A stretch of 64,000 bases of DNA from Methylobacterium soli (lineage in GTDB: Bacteria > Pseudomonadota > Alphaproteobacteria > Rhizobiales > Beijerinckiaceae): the NCBI RefSeq assembly GCF_008806385.1, contig NZ_VZZK01000007.1:166443-230442 (forward strand), written 5' to 3'. A program made the position numbers and the translations under genes. Below the pieces are notes generated by a model. The model was not told where the DNA came from. It ran no database searches and worked only from the letters and a program-made list of their open reading frames with translations. Positions 1 to 9,058 of this stretch are shown piece after piece (position 1 is the stretch's first letter; the number at the start of each line of letters is the position of its first letter).

Positions 1-1906
1 CGCGGTCGGCGAGCTCCCGGAAGGCCCAGGCGAGCTCGGCCGTGGTGCCGCCCGGGCCGACCGGCTCGCCGAGCGCCACGAGGCTGCGGCCGGCGCGGGC
101 ATACATGACGAAGCCCCGGCCGTCGCCCGAGGTGATGAACTGCTTGTCGCCGAGCAGCGCCAGGGCGGCCCAGGCCCCCGGCGCCCGGGCCACGGCCTCG
201 CGCACGGCCGGCGGGATCTCGGCCTCCGCCGCGGCCTGGACGCCCCGGCGGTTGACCGCGCTGTCGAAGCCGATCGCGACGACGCCCGCCATCAGGGCGA
301 AGGAGGCGCGCAGGACGCTCGGGGCGTCCCCGTCCCAGGCGACCTGCCACCAGAGGGCGTCCGCGTCGGCGCAGTGGCGCCAGAGGAAGAAGCCGAGGCC
401 GATCGCGGCCGCGAACAGGAGGGCGGCGCCCGCGAGCCCGGTGGGGCGCCAGGCGAGCGCCTTCGAGGAGAGCGAGCGGGCCGCGAGCGACTGGCTCAGG
501 AACGGGTTCACCTGCGGGCAGCGGTAGAACGAGCCGCGGAAGATCGCCAGCAGCGCCGCGAGGCTGCCGAGGAGCAGCGCCTCCTCCCAGTCGAGGCCCT
601 TGCCGAGGGAGAAGGCGGCGCCGAGGACCAGGAGCGTCAGGGCGTAGCGCCAGGCCCGGGCGAGCCGCCGGTTGAGGCCGCGGGCCAGGACCAGGAGGGC
701 GAGGCCGACGAGGCTCGCGGCGAAGTGGGAGGCCTCCACGAAGGGCAGCGGCACCACCTGCGACAGGATCTCGATCCGGGTCGCGAGGTCGCGGGTGGCG
801 CCGGATGCCAGGAGCACGAGGCCGCCCGTCAGCGCGATGCCGGCGGCGGCCCGGGGCACCATCGGCTCGAGGAAGCGGCCGACCGCCTGCGCGGGGGCGG
901 CGACGAGCGCCCGGCGGCGATAACCCTCGACGCCGGCAAGCCCCAGCATGGCGGCCCCGAAGGGCAGGAGCGTGTAGATGATCCGGTAGGCCAGGAGCCC
1001 CCCGATCACGTCGGCCCGGCCGCCGGCCCCGAGGCTCGCGATCAGGGTCGCCTCGAAGGCGCCGAGGCCCCCCGGGGCGTGGCTGGCGATGCCCACGACG
1101 GTGGCCACCACGTAGATCAGCGCGAAGGCCGGGAAAGCCCCGACCGCGTCGGCGGGCAGGAGCACGTAGAGGGTCGCGGCCGCCGCCGTCAGGTCGACGA
1201 TGCCGGCCCCGATCTGGACCAGCGCCGCCCGGGTGGTGGGCAGGCGCAGGCTGACGCGGCCGAGGCGCAGCAGGCGCTCGCGCCGGCCGAGCCAGGCCAC
1301 GAGGCCGATCACCAGGCTGAGGATCGTCGCGCCCGCGGTCGTGTGCAGGACCGGGTGCAGGCCCGGCAGGCCCGGCAGGTTCGGCGGCCCGAGGAGGAGC
1401 GCCAGCGCCGTCATGGTGACGAGGGAGACGAGGAGCGCGAACCACGAGGCGCCGAGCACCCGGCCGACATCCGCGATCCCCACGGCGGTGGGGCCGTAGA
1501 GCCGGTAGCGCAGGGCCGCCTGCGTCAGGAGGGGGAAGCCGAGGGCGTTCGAGACGGCGTAGCCCGCCGCCCCCGTGGCGGCCGCGAGCGGGCGCGGCAG
1601 CCGGCCGGGCGCCACGGTCTCGACGGCCACGAGGTCGTAGAGGCCGATCGCCGCGAAGCTCACGAGGGTGCAGGCGAGGCCGAGGCCGAGCGCCTGCGCG
1701 GGGATCTGCGAGAGCGCGCCCGAGACGGCGTCGAGGGTGACGCTGCCGAGCGTCCGGTGGATCACCACGAGGCCCAGCAGGGTGATGCAGAGCCCCGCCA
1801 TCGGGGCGACGACCCGCTTCAGCTGCGCCCGGAGCCCGGACGTGTCCGGGCCGGGTTCCAGCAGGTCGCCCTCCCGGAGGGGCAAGGTTTCTGAGCGCGT
1901 CGGCAT
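1..1906 (-). CDS. mprF: Bifunctional lysylphosphatidylglycerol flippase/synthetase MprF (3' end outside window)
   Basis: I translated the minus strand from an ATG at 1904-1906. It stays open to the window edge, giving about 635 residues of a family usually near 850. The N-terminal two-thirds is a multi-pass membrane flippase region with typical short motifs such as ALRYRLYG and HAPGGLGAFEATL. The last visible part enters the cytosolic synthetase domain (DUF2156), with GDKQFITSGDGRGFVMYAR. MprF moves lysine from lysyl-tRNA onto phosphatidylglycerol and flips the product, which lowers the negative surface charge and protects against cationic peptides. The plus-strand open frames over this region are antisense, with Glu/Arg/Gly-rich low-complexity translations. 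No strong ribosome-binding site is visible before the ATG. The family call is strong; the end of the gene cannot be seen. Confidence 0.9.
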   Translation of the reverse strand, partial: MPTRSETLPLREGDLLEPGPDTSGLRAQLKRVVAPMAGLCITLLGLVVIHRTLGSVTLDAVSGALSQIPAQALGLGLACTLVSFAAIGLYDLVAVETVAPGRLPRPLAAATGAAGYAVSNALGFPLLTQAALRYRLYGPTAVGIADVGRVLGASWFALLVSLVTMTALALLLGPPNLPGLPGLHPVLHTTAGATILSLVIGLVAWLGRRERLLRLGRVSLRLPTTRAALVQIGAGIVDLTAAAATLYVLLPADAVGAFPAFALIYVVATVVGIASHAPGGLGAFEATLIASLGAGGRADVIGGLLAYRIIYTLLPFGAAMLGLAGVEGYRRRALVAAPAQAVGRFLEPMVPRAAAGIALTGGLVLLASGATRDLATRIEILSQVVPLPFVEASHFAASLVGLALLVLARGLNRRLARAWRYALTLLVLGAAFSLGKGLDWEEALLLGSLAALLAIFRGSFYRCPQVNPFLSQSLAARSLSSKALAWRPTGLAGAALLFAAAIGLGFFLWRHCADADALWWQVAWDGDAPSVLRASFALMAGVVAIGFDSAVNRRGVQAAAEAEIPPAVREAVARAPGAWAALALLGDKQFITSGDGRGFVMYARAGRSLVALGEPVGPGGTTAELAWAFRELADR

Positions 1907-2309
1907 GCGGGTGGTCAAGGGCGGCAGGGCTCGATCCGGGAACCGGGGCGGCGGGGCATGCCGTCCGGGTGAGGCGCTCGCGGGTGCCGCGAACGAATCA
2001 TGCATCCAATTTGATCAGAGAAGCTGGATATTGCCTGAACGAAGTCCAGGGCGTGCTCGGTTCGGCGTCAGCGCTCTCGCGCGATTGTTTGGCGGAAATC
2101 AGGCATTTGGCCCGGTCCATGAGCCGGAACCTCTCATCCTGGGCGCCTCGGACCGGGCGAATCCGGGAGGTCGGGGGATTCGCGGCGTTTGCAAGGCGGG
2201 TCAATCGCGGTCCGGGCGGCGGACCCATGTGCGGAAAGCGGGAGACTTGGCCCGCCGCGAGGGCTTATACGGCGCCTCCCGAATCCCAAAGGAACAAGGC
2301 CCCGAGCGG

Positions 2310-3191
2310 ATGACCGATGCGTTGTGGACGGAGGAGGCGACCCGCAGGGCGGTCGCCATGTGGGTCGCCGGAAGCGATCCCGCGGCGATCGCCGACGCGG
2401 TGGGCACCACCCCGGAGGACGTGATCCGCCGGGTGGCGCAGGCCGCCCTGACCCTGCCGGCCAAGCCGCAGGAGACCAGGTCGCAGGAGACCAGGTCGCA
2501 AGAGGCCAGGTCGCAAGAGGCAAAGCCGCAGGAAACCAAGGCGCAGGAGGTCAAGCCGCAGGCCGCGAGGGTTCAGCCCGCCCCGCCGGTCGCTCCCAAG
2601 CCGGTCGCCGCCAAGCCTGTCGCCCCCAAGCCCCTCGCCGCCGAGGCGCCCTCCGATGCGCTCCGGGCCGCGCGGCCGGTCCTCGGGCCCGCGGCGTTGA
2701 ATCGGCTCGCCTCGCAGATCCTCGCTGCCAAGCCCGCTGCGCCGAAACCTGTCGCCTCCAAGCCTGTCGCTCCCAAGCCGGTGGCCGCGAAGCCCGCTGC
2801 CCCGAAGCCCGTCGAGGCCGCGGCGATCCCGGCCAAGGCGGCCGCCCGGCCCGCCGAGCCGGCGCCCCGCGCGGTCTTGGCGCCGGCCCCCGCCGCCCTG
2901 GCGCCGGCGGAGCCGGCCCCCGCGCTGCCGGTCGCGGCGGGGCCGGGCGGCGTGATGCCGCCGACGCCCCTGTCGCGCCGGCCGCTGATCGCGGCCGATG
3001 GCGGCGACGGCATGCCCTTCATGAAGGCCGGCCTCCTCGATTGCGTCTACCCGCTCTGGTCGGATCACGAGCCGGTCTCGATCGAGAGCAAGCGCGTCTG
3101 CGGCTGCCGCGTCGTCACGGGCAAGCGCTGGTGCGCGCAGCACTACGCCGTGGTGTTCGAGCCCCTGAAGAAGCCGCTGCGCGCCGCCTGA
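2310..3191 (+). CDS. GcrA-like cell-cycle regulator with long Ala/Lys/Pro-rich linker
   Basis: The 293-residue protein begins MTDALWTEEATRRAVAMW, which resembles the N-terminal helix-turn-helix of GcrA (W-T-x-E, then a short IA..VG turn). It ends with a Cys/His-rich segment (CVYPL, VCGCRV, RWCAQHY) like the C-terminal sigma-70-binding part of GcrA proteins. GcrA binds RNA polymerase sigma-70 and activates promoters carrying methylated GANTC sites in alphaproteobacteria. About 200 residues between the ends are low complexity: first QE-T/A-R/K-S repeats of five residues, then APKPVAAKP-type repeats. Classical GcrA is about 170 residues, so this is an extended relative and not the main orthologue. 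The start at 2310 has AAAGGAA upstream; the longer open frame starting at 1668 has an implausible N-terminus. Confidence 0.6.
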   Translation: MTDALWTEEATRRAVAMWVAGSDPAAIADAVGTTPEDVIRRVAQAALTLPAKPQETRSQETRSQEARSQEAKPQETKAQEVKPQAARVQPAPPVAPKPVAAKPVAPKPLAAEAPSDALRAARPVLGPAALNRLASQILAAKPAAPKPVASKPVAPKPVAAKPAAPKPVEAAAIPAKAAARPAEPAPRAVLAPAPAALAPAEPAPALPVAAGPGGVMPPTPLSRRPLIAADGGDGMPFMKAGLLDCVYPLWSDHEPVSIESKRVCGCRVVTGKRWCAQHYAVVFEPLKKPLRAA

Positions 3192-3251
3192 TCGGCCCCG
3201 AGGGACGCGCTGGCCAAGTCTCGCGGCTTCATCGTGAGGTTTCGGCCGCCC

Positions 3252-5810
3252 TCAGCGGGCGGCTTTCCGGGCCGGCGCGGGGCCCTGCCCCCAGCTCCGG
3301 ATGAGCCAGGGAATCCGGGTGGCGATCATGGGCTTGGCGTAGCGGTAGCCCTGGGCGAAGTCGCAGCCCATGGCGCGCAGGCGCTCGGCCTGTCCCTCGG
3401 TCTCGACGCCCTCGGCGGTCACCTGCGTCTTCAGGGAGCGGCCGAGGCCGATCACCGCCGCCACGATCGCGGCGTCGTCCCCGTCCTGCTCCAGCCCCCG
3501 CACGAAGCTCTGATCGACCTTGATGTGGTCGACCGGAAACTGCTTCAGGTGGGTGAGCGAGGCGTAGCCGGTGCCGAAATCGTCGAGCGCCACGGTGACG
3601 CCGCTCTCGTGGAAGCGCCGCAGGATGGCGGCGACGCAATCCGAGCCGCGCCCGAGGAACACCGTCTCGGTCACCTCGATCTCCAGGCACGTCGCCGGGA
3701 CGCCGGCCGCCTCCAGCACCCCCAGCATCGTGTCGGCGAGGTCGGGCTGGTGGAACTCGGCCGAGGACACGTTCACGGCGACGCGGCCGAACGCGAGCCC
3801 GCGCGCGCGCCAGCCGCGCATATCCGCCGCCACGTGGCCGATGATGCAGGCCCCGATCATCCTGGCGAGTTCCGGATCCTCGAAGGCCGAGCCGAAATAG
3901 CCCGGCGCCCGGATCCCGTCGGTCGGGTGCTGCCAGCGCGCGAGCGCCTCGAAGCCGACGATCCGGCCCGTCACGAGGCAGACCTTCGGCTGGTAGAACG
4001 GAATGATCCGCCGCTGCGCCAGGGCCTCGCGCATCTCCCCCGCGATGGCGACCCGCCGCTCGGTGAGCGCCCGCATCTCCGGGGCGTAGACGGCGATGCG
4101 GTTGCGCCCGGCGGATTTCGCCCGATAGAGCGCGATGTCGGCATCCTTCATCAGCTCGTCGGGCAGGCGATGATGGGCGGGGTAGCCCGCGAGCCCGATG
4201 CTGACCTTGCTGGCGAGCGGACGCCCCCGGTAGGTGAAGGGCTCGCGCAGGCGCGCGACCAGGCGCTCTGCGAAGGCCGCCGCCTCGGCGAGGCCGTAGG
4301 GCGCCACCAGGATCACCGCGAACTCGTCGCCGCCGAGCCGCGCCACCGTGTCGGCGGGGCGGATCAGGGCGGACAGGCGCGCGCTCATCTCCTTGAGCAT
4401 CGCGTCGCCCGCATCGTGCCCGAGGGTGTCGTTGACGTCCTTGAAGTCGTCGATGTCGATCAGGAGCAGGCCGACGCCGGTGCCGTCCCGCTCGGCCGCC
4501 GCCAGGGCCGCCTTGAACCGGGCCTGGAACAGGGCGCGGTTCGGCAATTCCGTGAGGGGATCGTGGTTGGCCGTGCGCCAGAGCCGCGCCTCCGCCTGCT
4601 TCCGGTCCGTGATGTCGAAGGTGATCCCGACGATGCGCTCCGGCTCGGCCTGCTCGGCGCGCATGCAGAGCCACATCTCCGGCCCGTCCGGCGGCTGGAA
4701 CCGGAACTCGACCGCATCGAGGGCGCCCCCATAGGCGCTGAAATCCTCCACATGCGCCCGGTCCTCGGGATGCACCCGGTCGGTCAGGTAGGAGACCGGC
4801 CCCGAACCGATCCCGAGCAGCTCGCGGGCATTGTCGGAGCGCGTGGCGAGGCCGGTCCGGAGGTCGCGCTCCCAGGCGACCATCCGCCCGGCCCGGAGGG
4901 CGAGGCGCAGGCGCTCCTCGCTGGCGCGCAGGGCGGATTCCGAGAGCCGGCGCTCGGTGACGTCATGCGTGGCGCCGACCATGCGCAGGGCCGCCCCGGT
5001 CCCGGAGCGGATCACGAAGCCGCGGTCGAGGACCTGCGCGTAGGTGCCGTCGCCGCGCCGGACGCGGTACTCGTCGCTGTAATGGTCCTCGGTGCCGTCG
5101 ACGGCGCCCGCGATGGTGGCGCGGGCCCGGTCCCGGTCCTCGGGGTGGATGCGTTCGATCCACTGCGCCCCCGTCAGGTCCGCCTCGGGCGGGCGGGGGC
5201 CGAACAGGGTCTCGGCCGCCTCGCCCCAGCTGATCGCGTCGGTGACGAGGTCCCAGTCCCAGATCGCGTCCTTGGTGGCCTGCTCGGCGAGGCGGTAGCG
5301 CTCCTCGCGCTCGCGGATGTCGCGCTCGGCCCGGAGCAGGCGCAATTGCGCCACCACGATCGCGGCGAGATCCCGGAGCTGGCGGCGCTGCTCGGCCGGG
5401 AAGCGGCGCGGCACCACGTCCTTGAGGCAGAGGGTGCCCACATGCAGTCCCGGCTCCAGGGTCAGGGGAGCGCCGGCGTAGAAGCGGATATGGGGCGGTC
5501 CGGTGACGAGGGGGTTCTCAGCGAAGCGCGGATCCGCGGCCGCATCCTCGATCACCAGCACGTCGTCGGCCAGGATCGCGTGGGCGCAGAAGGCGACCGC
5601 CCGCGGGGTCCGGCCGAGATCGAGGCCGCAGCTCGCCTTGAACCATTGCTGGTCTTCCTCGACCAGGGAGACGAGGCTGATCGGAACCGAGAACAGGGCG
5701 GCGGCGGTCCGGCAGACGGCGTCGAGATGGGGCTCCGGCGGGCTGTCGGCGATCGCCAGGTTCCGCAGGGCCTTCAGCCGCTCGGCCTCGCGCGGTACGA
5801 CGGGAAACAT
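3252..5810 (-). CDS. GAF-PAS-PAS-GGDEF-EAL cyclic-di-GMP signalling protein
   Basis: This 852-residue cytoplasmic protein has no membrane segment. An N-terminal GAF domain (about 20-150) is followed by two PAS/PAC domains (about 165-285 and 295-405), a GGDEF domain and an EAL domain. The GGDEF motif is intact (RLGGDEF, near residue 493), and an RPAD inhibitory I-site lies five residues before it. The EAL motif is intact (FEALARW, near residue 621), as are the downstream EVTET and DDFGTGYAS metal-binding segments. Both diguanylate cyclase and phosphodiesterase activity are therefore possible, with the sensor domains choosing between them. The ATG at 5810 has a GGAGGGGG ribosome-binding site. 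It appears to be a single-gene unit. Confidence 0.93.
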   Translation of the reverse strand: MFPVVPREAERLKALRNLAIADSPPEPHLDAVCRTAAALFSVPISLVSLVEEDQQWFKASCGLDLGRTPRAVAFCAHAILADDVLVIEDAAADPRFAENPLVTGPPHIRFYAGAPLTLEPGLHVGTLCLKDVVPRRFPAEQRRQLRDLAAIVVAQLRLLRAERDIREREERYRLAEQATKDAIWDWDLVTDAISWGEAAETLFGPRPPEADLTGAQWIERIHPEDRDRARATIAGAVDGTEDHYSDEYRVRRGDGTYAQVLDRGFVIRSGTGAALRMVGATHDVTERRLSESALRASEERLRLALRAGRMVAWERDLRTGLATRSDNARELLGIGSGPVSYLTDRVHPEDRAHVEDFSAYGGALDAVEFRFQPPDGPEMWLCMRAEQAEPERIVGITFDITDRKQAEARLWRTANHDPLTELPNRALFQARFKAALAAAERDGTGVGLLLIDIDDFKDVNDTLGHDAGDAMLKEMSARLSALIRPADTVARLGGDEFAVILVAPYGLAEAAAFAERLVARLREPFTYRGRPLASKVSIGLAGYPAHHRLPDELMKDADIALYRAKSAGRNRIAVYAPEMRALTERRVAIAGEMREALAQRRIIPFYQPKVCLVTGRIVGFEALARWQHPTDGIRAPGYFGSAFEDPELARMIGACIIGHVAADMRGWRARGLAFGRVAVNVSSAEFHQPDLADTMLGVLEAAGVPATCLEIEVTETVFLGRGSDCVAAILRRFHESGVTVALDDFGTGYASLTHLKQFPVDHIKVDQSFVRGLEQDGDDAAIVAAVIGLGRSLKTQVTAEGVETEGQAERLRAMGCDFAQGYRYAKPMIATRIPWLIRSWGQGPAPARKAAR

Positions 5811-6002
5811 CGGCGACCCCCTCCAGCGCGGGCCCTGCCCGCCCCCGACCGATCGGGGCTCGCTCCCGATGCCGGGGCCTCGTCGGTGGGGTTTGCTTCA
5901 ATCTCCAGTTGCCGAAACGGTAGGCCGCAGATTCTTAAGAAACGCCTCCGCGTCGGAGACCTTCGAGAGAGGTCTCCGCGTCGGCGCGGCCCGGCCTCCG
6001 GT

Positions 6003-6050
6003 TGTGTCTCTGGTCGTGTCTTCGGGTGTGTCTTCGGGTGTGTCTTGGGC
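6003..6050. repeat. Four degenerate 12-base tandem repeats
   Basis: Four consecutive 12-mers vary around TGTGTCTTCGGG (units at 6003, 6015, 6027, 6039). They end 60 bases before the selenocysteine tRNA. No gene covers them convincingly. They look like a small minisatellite of the same period as those at 7209 and 29701. Confidence 0.7.
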
Positions 6051-6109
6051 TGTGCGGGCGGATCGAAACCGCTGTCGACCCGGGTCGGCGCCGTGCTATG
6101 CCGGGCCCT

Positions 6110-6202
6110 GGAGGCGAACGGGGTCTGGTGGCCCTCCTGGTCTTCAAAACCAGCGGCACGCCAACAGCGTGCGGTGGGTTCGATTCCCATCCGCCTCCGC
6201 CA
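6110..6202 (+). tRNA. selC: Selenocysteine tRNA (anticodon TCA)
   Basis: The 93 bases including encoded CCA fold as a bacterial tRNA-Sec. The acceptor strand GGAGGCGA faces CCGCCTCC (seven pairs plus an A-C mismatch at the eighth position). The D stem is a long six-pair stem, GGGGTC/GGCCCT, around a TGGT loop. The anticodon arm is CTGGT-CTTCAAA-ACCAG, with anticodon TCA that reads UGA. The extra arm is a perfect six-pair hairpin (GCACGC/GCGTGC, loop CAACA), and the five-pair T arm is GTGGG-TTCGATT-CCCAT. The short D loop, six-pair D stem and 8+5 arrangement are family hallmarks. It decodes UGA as selenocysteine together with SelA, SelB and SelD, none of which is in this window. Confidence 0.95.
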
Positions 6203-6238
6203 GCTTTTCGCGATTGATCCTGGGCCGCCCGGGAGCCC

Positions 6239-7000
6239 TCAGGCGTCCTCGCGGAGCGGCCCGACCAGCCGCTCGTACTCGGCCTCCGCGAAGCCGTAGC
6301 TCGTGCCCGCCAGCCGGACGAGCTTGTCGCGGTCGAGGATCGTGATCAATCCGCGCCGGGTCGCGATCATGCCCCCGCTCTCGAGTTCGTGGACCGCGAC
6401 CGTCACGCCGGGGCGGTGCACGCCGAGCATCGTCGACAGGATCTCGTGCGTGATCGCGAGGTCGTCGCCGTCGAGGCGGTCATGCACGAGGAGGAGCCAG
6501 CGGGCGAGCCGCTCCTCGGTCTTGTGCCGGCGGTTGGAGAGGGCGGTCTGGCTCGTCCACAGGTTGGCGACCTGGACGTAGCGCAGCAGGAGGGCGCGCA
6601 GGGCCTCGCTGCGGGCCATGGCGCTCCGGAGGAGGTCGGCCTCCAGCCGCAGGGCGTGGCCGGCCACGCGGATCTCGGTGTCGAAGGGCGTGCGGTCGAC
6701 CCCGAGCACCAGGGCCGGGCTGACCATGCCCTCGCGGCCCAGGATCGCCACTTCGAGCCGGACGCCCTCCCCGGTCGCGAGGCTGACCGAGGCGAGGCCG
6801 CTCTCGAGGAAGTAGACCCGCTGGATCGGCGTGTTGGCGGCGGCGATGCGCGCGCCGAGATCGAGGGGCACGCTCTCGAGATGGGGGCGCAGCCCGTCCA
6901 GATCCTCCGGCGCGAGGGCGCGGAGCAGGCGGTTCTGGACCGTCGGTTGGGCCGGGGCGGTCGGGATCAGGGGCGGGTCCTGGAGCACGAGCGTGTCCAT
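6239..7000 (-). CDS. Crp/Fnr-family transcriptional regulator
   Basis: The 253-residue protein has an N-terminal cyclic-nucleotide-binding-like beta barrel (FLESGLASVSL, ILGREGMVS) and a C-terminal winged helix (THEILSTMLGVHRPGVTVAVHELE). No cysteines are positioned for an Fnr-type iron-sulfur cluster, so the ligand is unknown. I chose the ATG at 7000, which has GGAGGG upstream; an in-frame upstream start at 7054 would add 18 residues. It belongs to the same subfamily as the regulator at 51779: both have the segments ES-GxAS, GREG-V and a GVDRTPF/GADRTPF block. It lies directly downstream of tRNA-Sec, on the opposite strand. Confidence 0.85.
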   Translation of the reverse strand: MDTLVLQDPPLIPTAPAQPTVQNRLLRALAPEDLDGLRPHLESVPLDLGARIAAANTPIQRVYFLESGLASVSLATGEGVRLEVAILGREGMVSPALVLGVDRTPFDTEIRVAGHALRLEADLLRSAMARSEALRALLLRYVQVANLWTSQTALSNRRHKTEERLARWLLLVHDRLDGDDLAITHEILSTMLGVHRPGVTVAVHELESGGMIATRRGLITILDRDKLVRLAGTSYGFAEAEYERLVGPLREDA

Positions 7001-7208
7001 CGGGTTGAACCGCCCTCCGCTCACCCATCCAGGCGGCGAGCTCGGGCGCCGCACACAATGCCGGGCCGGAGGTGAGGGCCGGACGGGCCCTCATACTTAG
7101 CCGCTGGACGGTCCGGGGGGGATTCACCAAAGTTAAGGATCTGCGGATCGAGACGGCTTCGTACTCTCCTGAACGCTTGCCCGGGCCTGGCTTGATCCCG
7201 GGCTCGAA

Positions 7209-7244
7209 CCCTTGCCCGGCCCCTTGCCCTGCCCCTTGCCCGAA
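7209..7244. repeat. Three 12-base tandem repeats, CCCTTGCCCGGC type
   Basis: Three consecutive 12-mers (CCCTTGCCCGGC, CCCTTGCCCTGC, CCCTTGCCCGAA) lie in the 250-base gap between two Crp/Fnr genes, just after the stop of the gene that starts at 8131. They are non-coding as far as I can tell. Confidence 0.65.
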
Positions 7245-7255
7245 CCTCGCCGGCC

Positions 7256-8131
7256 TCAGAGCCCGTGCAGGGATCCCGGGCCGGCTTCGAGGTTGCGCCC
7301 ATGCGGCAAGGTGAGGTTCTTGGGCAGGTGCAGGTAGCTGCCGTCGAACATCGCCGCGCTCTGCAGGGCCGGGAAATCCAGGATGGTGAGTTCCCGCCCG
7401 CGCAGGCAGATCAGGCCGTCGCTGCGCAGTTGCTGCACCGTGCGGTTGATGTGGACCGCCGAGAGGCCGAGGGCATCGGCGAGCTCCCCCTGCGTCAGGG
7501 GCAATTCGCAGCGGTTGCCCTGCGTCAGCCCGACCGCGCTCAGGCGGACGAACAGCTCGCAGAACAGGTGCGCGATCCGCTCGTAGCCGGTGCGCTGGCC
7601 GATATTGACGATCCATTCCCGGTGCACCGCCTCCTCCACGAGGGCGGCGCAGGCGAGCGCCCGGGTGAGCCGCGGATGCTCCTCGACCAGGGCCGCGAAG
7701 GCCTGGCGCGGGATCACCGCGACCGTCGCGGCGGTGAGCGTCACGACGCTCTCGTCGCCGAGGTCGAGATCGGGCAGGCAGCGCCCGCACAGGTCGCCCG
7801 GGATGAACAGGGTCAGGATCTGGCGCCGCCCGTCGGGCAGGATCTTGTAGCGGCAGGCATTGCCCTCGATGATCAGGCAGACCGAGCGGGACAGGCCGTT
7901 CTCCAGGCTCAGGTGCTCGCGGGCGCCGTGGTGGCGCTGCTGGCGGCCCAATTCGTTCAGGCTCTCCCGCTCCGGCCCCGAGAGCTCGAGAAAATTCCCG
8001 AGCTTGCGCGCCAGGATCCCGCCCACCACCTCGCCTCCCCCTTCGGACGCCCCGCCGGGCCGCCGGGCGGACAGACCCGCCGATGTGCCGGAGCGAAGGG
8101 GCGACACCGCATAGCGCGGCAACGTATCCAT
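7256..8131 (-). CDS. Crp/Fnr-family transcriptional regulator
   Basis: The 291-residue protein carries an effector-binding barrel with IEGNACRYKILPDGRRQIL and FIPGDLCG, a dimerisation helix, and a winged helix-turn-helix (LTQGELADALGLSAVHINRTVQQL). This is the subfamily abundant in Methylobacterium and Rhizobiales, with an RYKILPDGRRQI segment. The effector is unknown and no iron-sulfur cysteine set is present. The ATG at 8131 has an AGGAGG ribosome-binding site about seven bases upstream, which settles the start; the longer open frame from 8269 is not needed. A 36-base minisatellite lies immediately after the stop. The regulator at 50524 is a paralogue of this type. Confidence 0.88.
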   Translation of the reverse strand: MDTLPRYAVSPLRSGTSAGLSARRPGGASEGGGEVVGGILARKLGNFLELSGPERESLNELGRQQRHHGAREHLSLENGLSRSVCLIIEGNACRYKILPDGRRQILTLFIPGDLCGRCLPDLDLGDESVVTLTAATVAVIPRQAFAALVEEHPRLTRALACAALVEEAVHREWIVNIGQRTGYERIAHLFCELFVRLSAVGLTQGNRCELPLTQGELADALGLSAVHINRTVQQLRSDGLICLRGRELTILDFPALQSAAMFDGSYLHLPKNLTLPHGRNLEAGPGSLHGL

Positions 8132-9058
8132 CGATGCCTCCTCTCGCCCGATTCCCGTCCGCGGCAGCGCCTGCCGGTGGAATGGAGGCTCGGGTCCCTC
8201 GCACGACCGCGGGGTGCTGCCCCGCGACCACGGTCTCGCATCGTGTGATCCGGGCCAGACGGCCCGCATCGTTGCCGAGTCTCCCCGTCTCAGCGTCCTC
8301 CCAAGTTTCGGATGGCAGAGATTTCGGCGGATCGCGTGAGGCTCGCCGCTTTCCGCGACGTCCGGATCCGCTCCCTCTGCAATCGGTCTCCTGAGGCCGC
8401 CGCGGACTCGACCTCCGCCGCGGGCATCAAGCGATACAGGCGTATGTTAGCAATAATTCTGTTCTTTTCAAACACGGGTTGTGGGTAATGTGAACCAAAA
8501 ACTGCGGAGATGTTCGGGACGGCTGAGTTGCGCAGGCATTCGGCGATCTTAGATTCTTCAAATGGTCGATCTGTACGAAATCTGACTATCGTGGTCCCCG
8601 GCCAGACCCGGTTGGACAGTCTTCGCGCGGTGGAGGTGCAACCTGTGATGGGTGATCCGGCCGCGCCGTCACGGTGCCGGCGACCCGCATATCGGCTCCG
8701 GACCGGGACCGCAGGCCTCTCCGGGGATCCGGGGGCAGGGGCGCCGCGCGCTTCATCCCAAGCGCGCAGTTTTTCGAGAGATAAAACCTTAGATTGCGTT
8801 TCGTCGCGCACGCGGCCGGATGGCGCGTCACGGGTCAGATTCGCCGGGTCGCTGCCTTCTAAGCCGGACCCTGTCCACCCGATTGCCGATTCCGCCGGGT
8901 CCGGACCGGCACATCCGTGCGCCGTTCGGTCACCGCCGGCCGAGGCGGCCGAATGCGCAATCGTTCATGAAATGTTCCGTCAAAAAAGAGCGGCCGGGCC
9001 GGCCCCAAGGGTCGGTCCCGTGCCGCATCGCATGCGCCCTGCCGGACGCCGCGCCGAC
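8132..9058. other. Long intergenic region without a supported gene
   Basis: About 930 bases lie between the Crp/Fnr start at 8131 and the DUF6481 stop at 9059. The stretch 8440-8600 is distinctly AT-richer than its surroundings and may hold promoters. The open frames here (for example minus 8290-8811) give Arg/Ser-rich, unfamiliar translations without a good ribosome-binding site. I see no RNA gene or mobile element. Confidence 0.5.

Noticed and set aside
374..1894. 506-codon plus-strand open frame
   Set aside because: Antisense to mprF; translation is Glu/Arg/Gly/Ala low complexity with no fold, an artefact of high GC.
2474..2570. Possible CRISPR-like array in the QE-repeat region
   Set aside because: The 15-base repeats are in frame and coding, with no spacers.
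5774..6190. Minus-strand frame starting MGIEPT
   Set aside because: Reads the complement of the tRNA; a common false gene over tRNAs.
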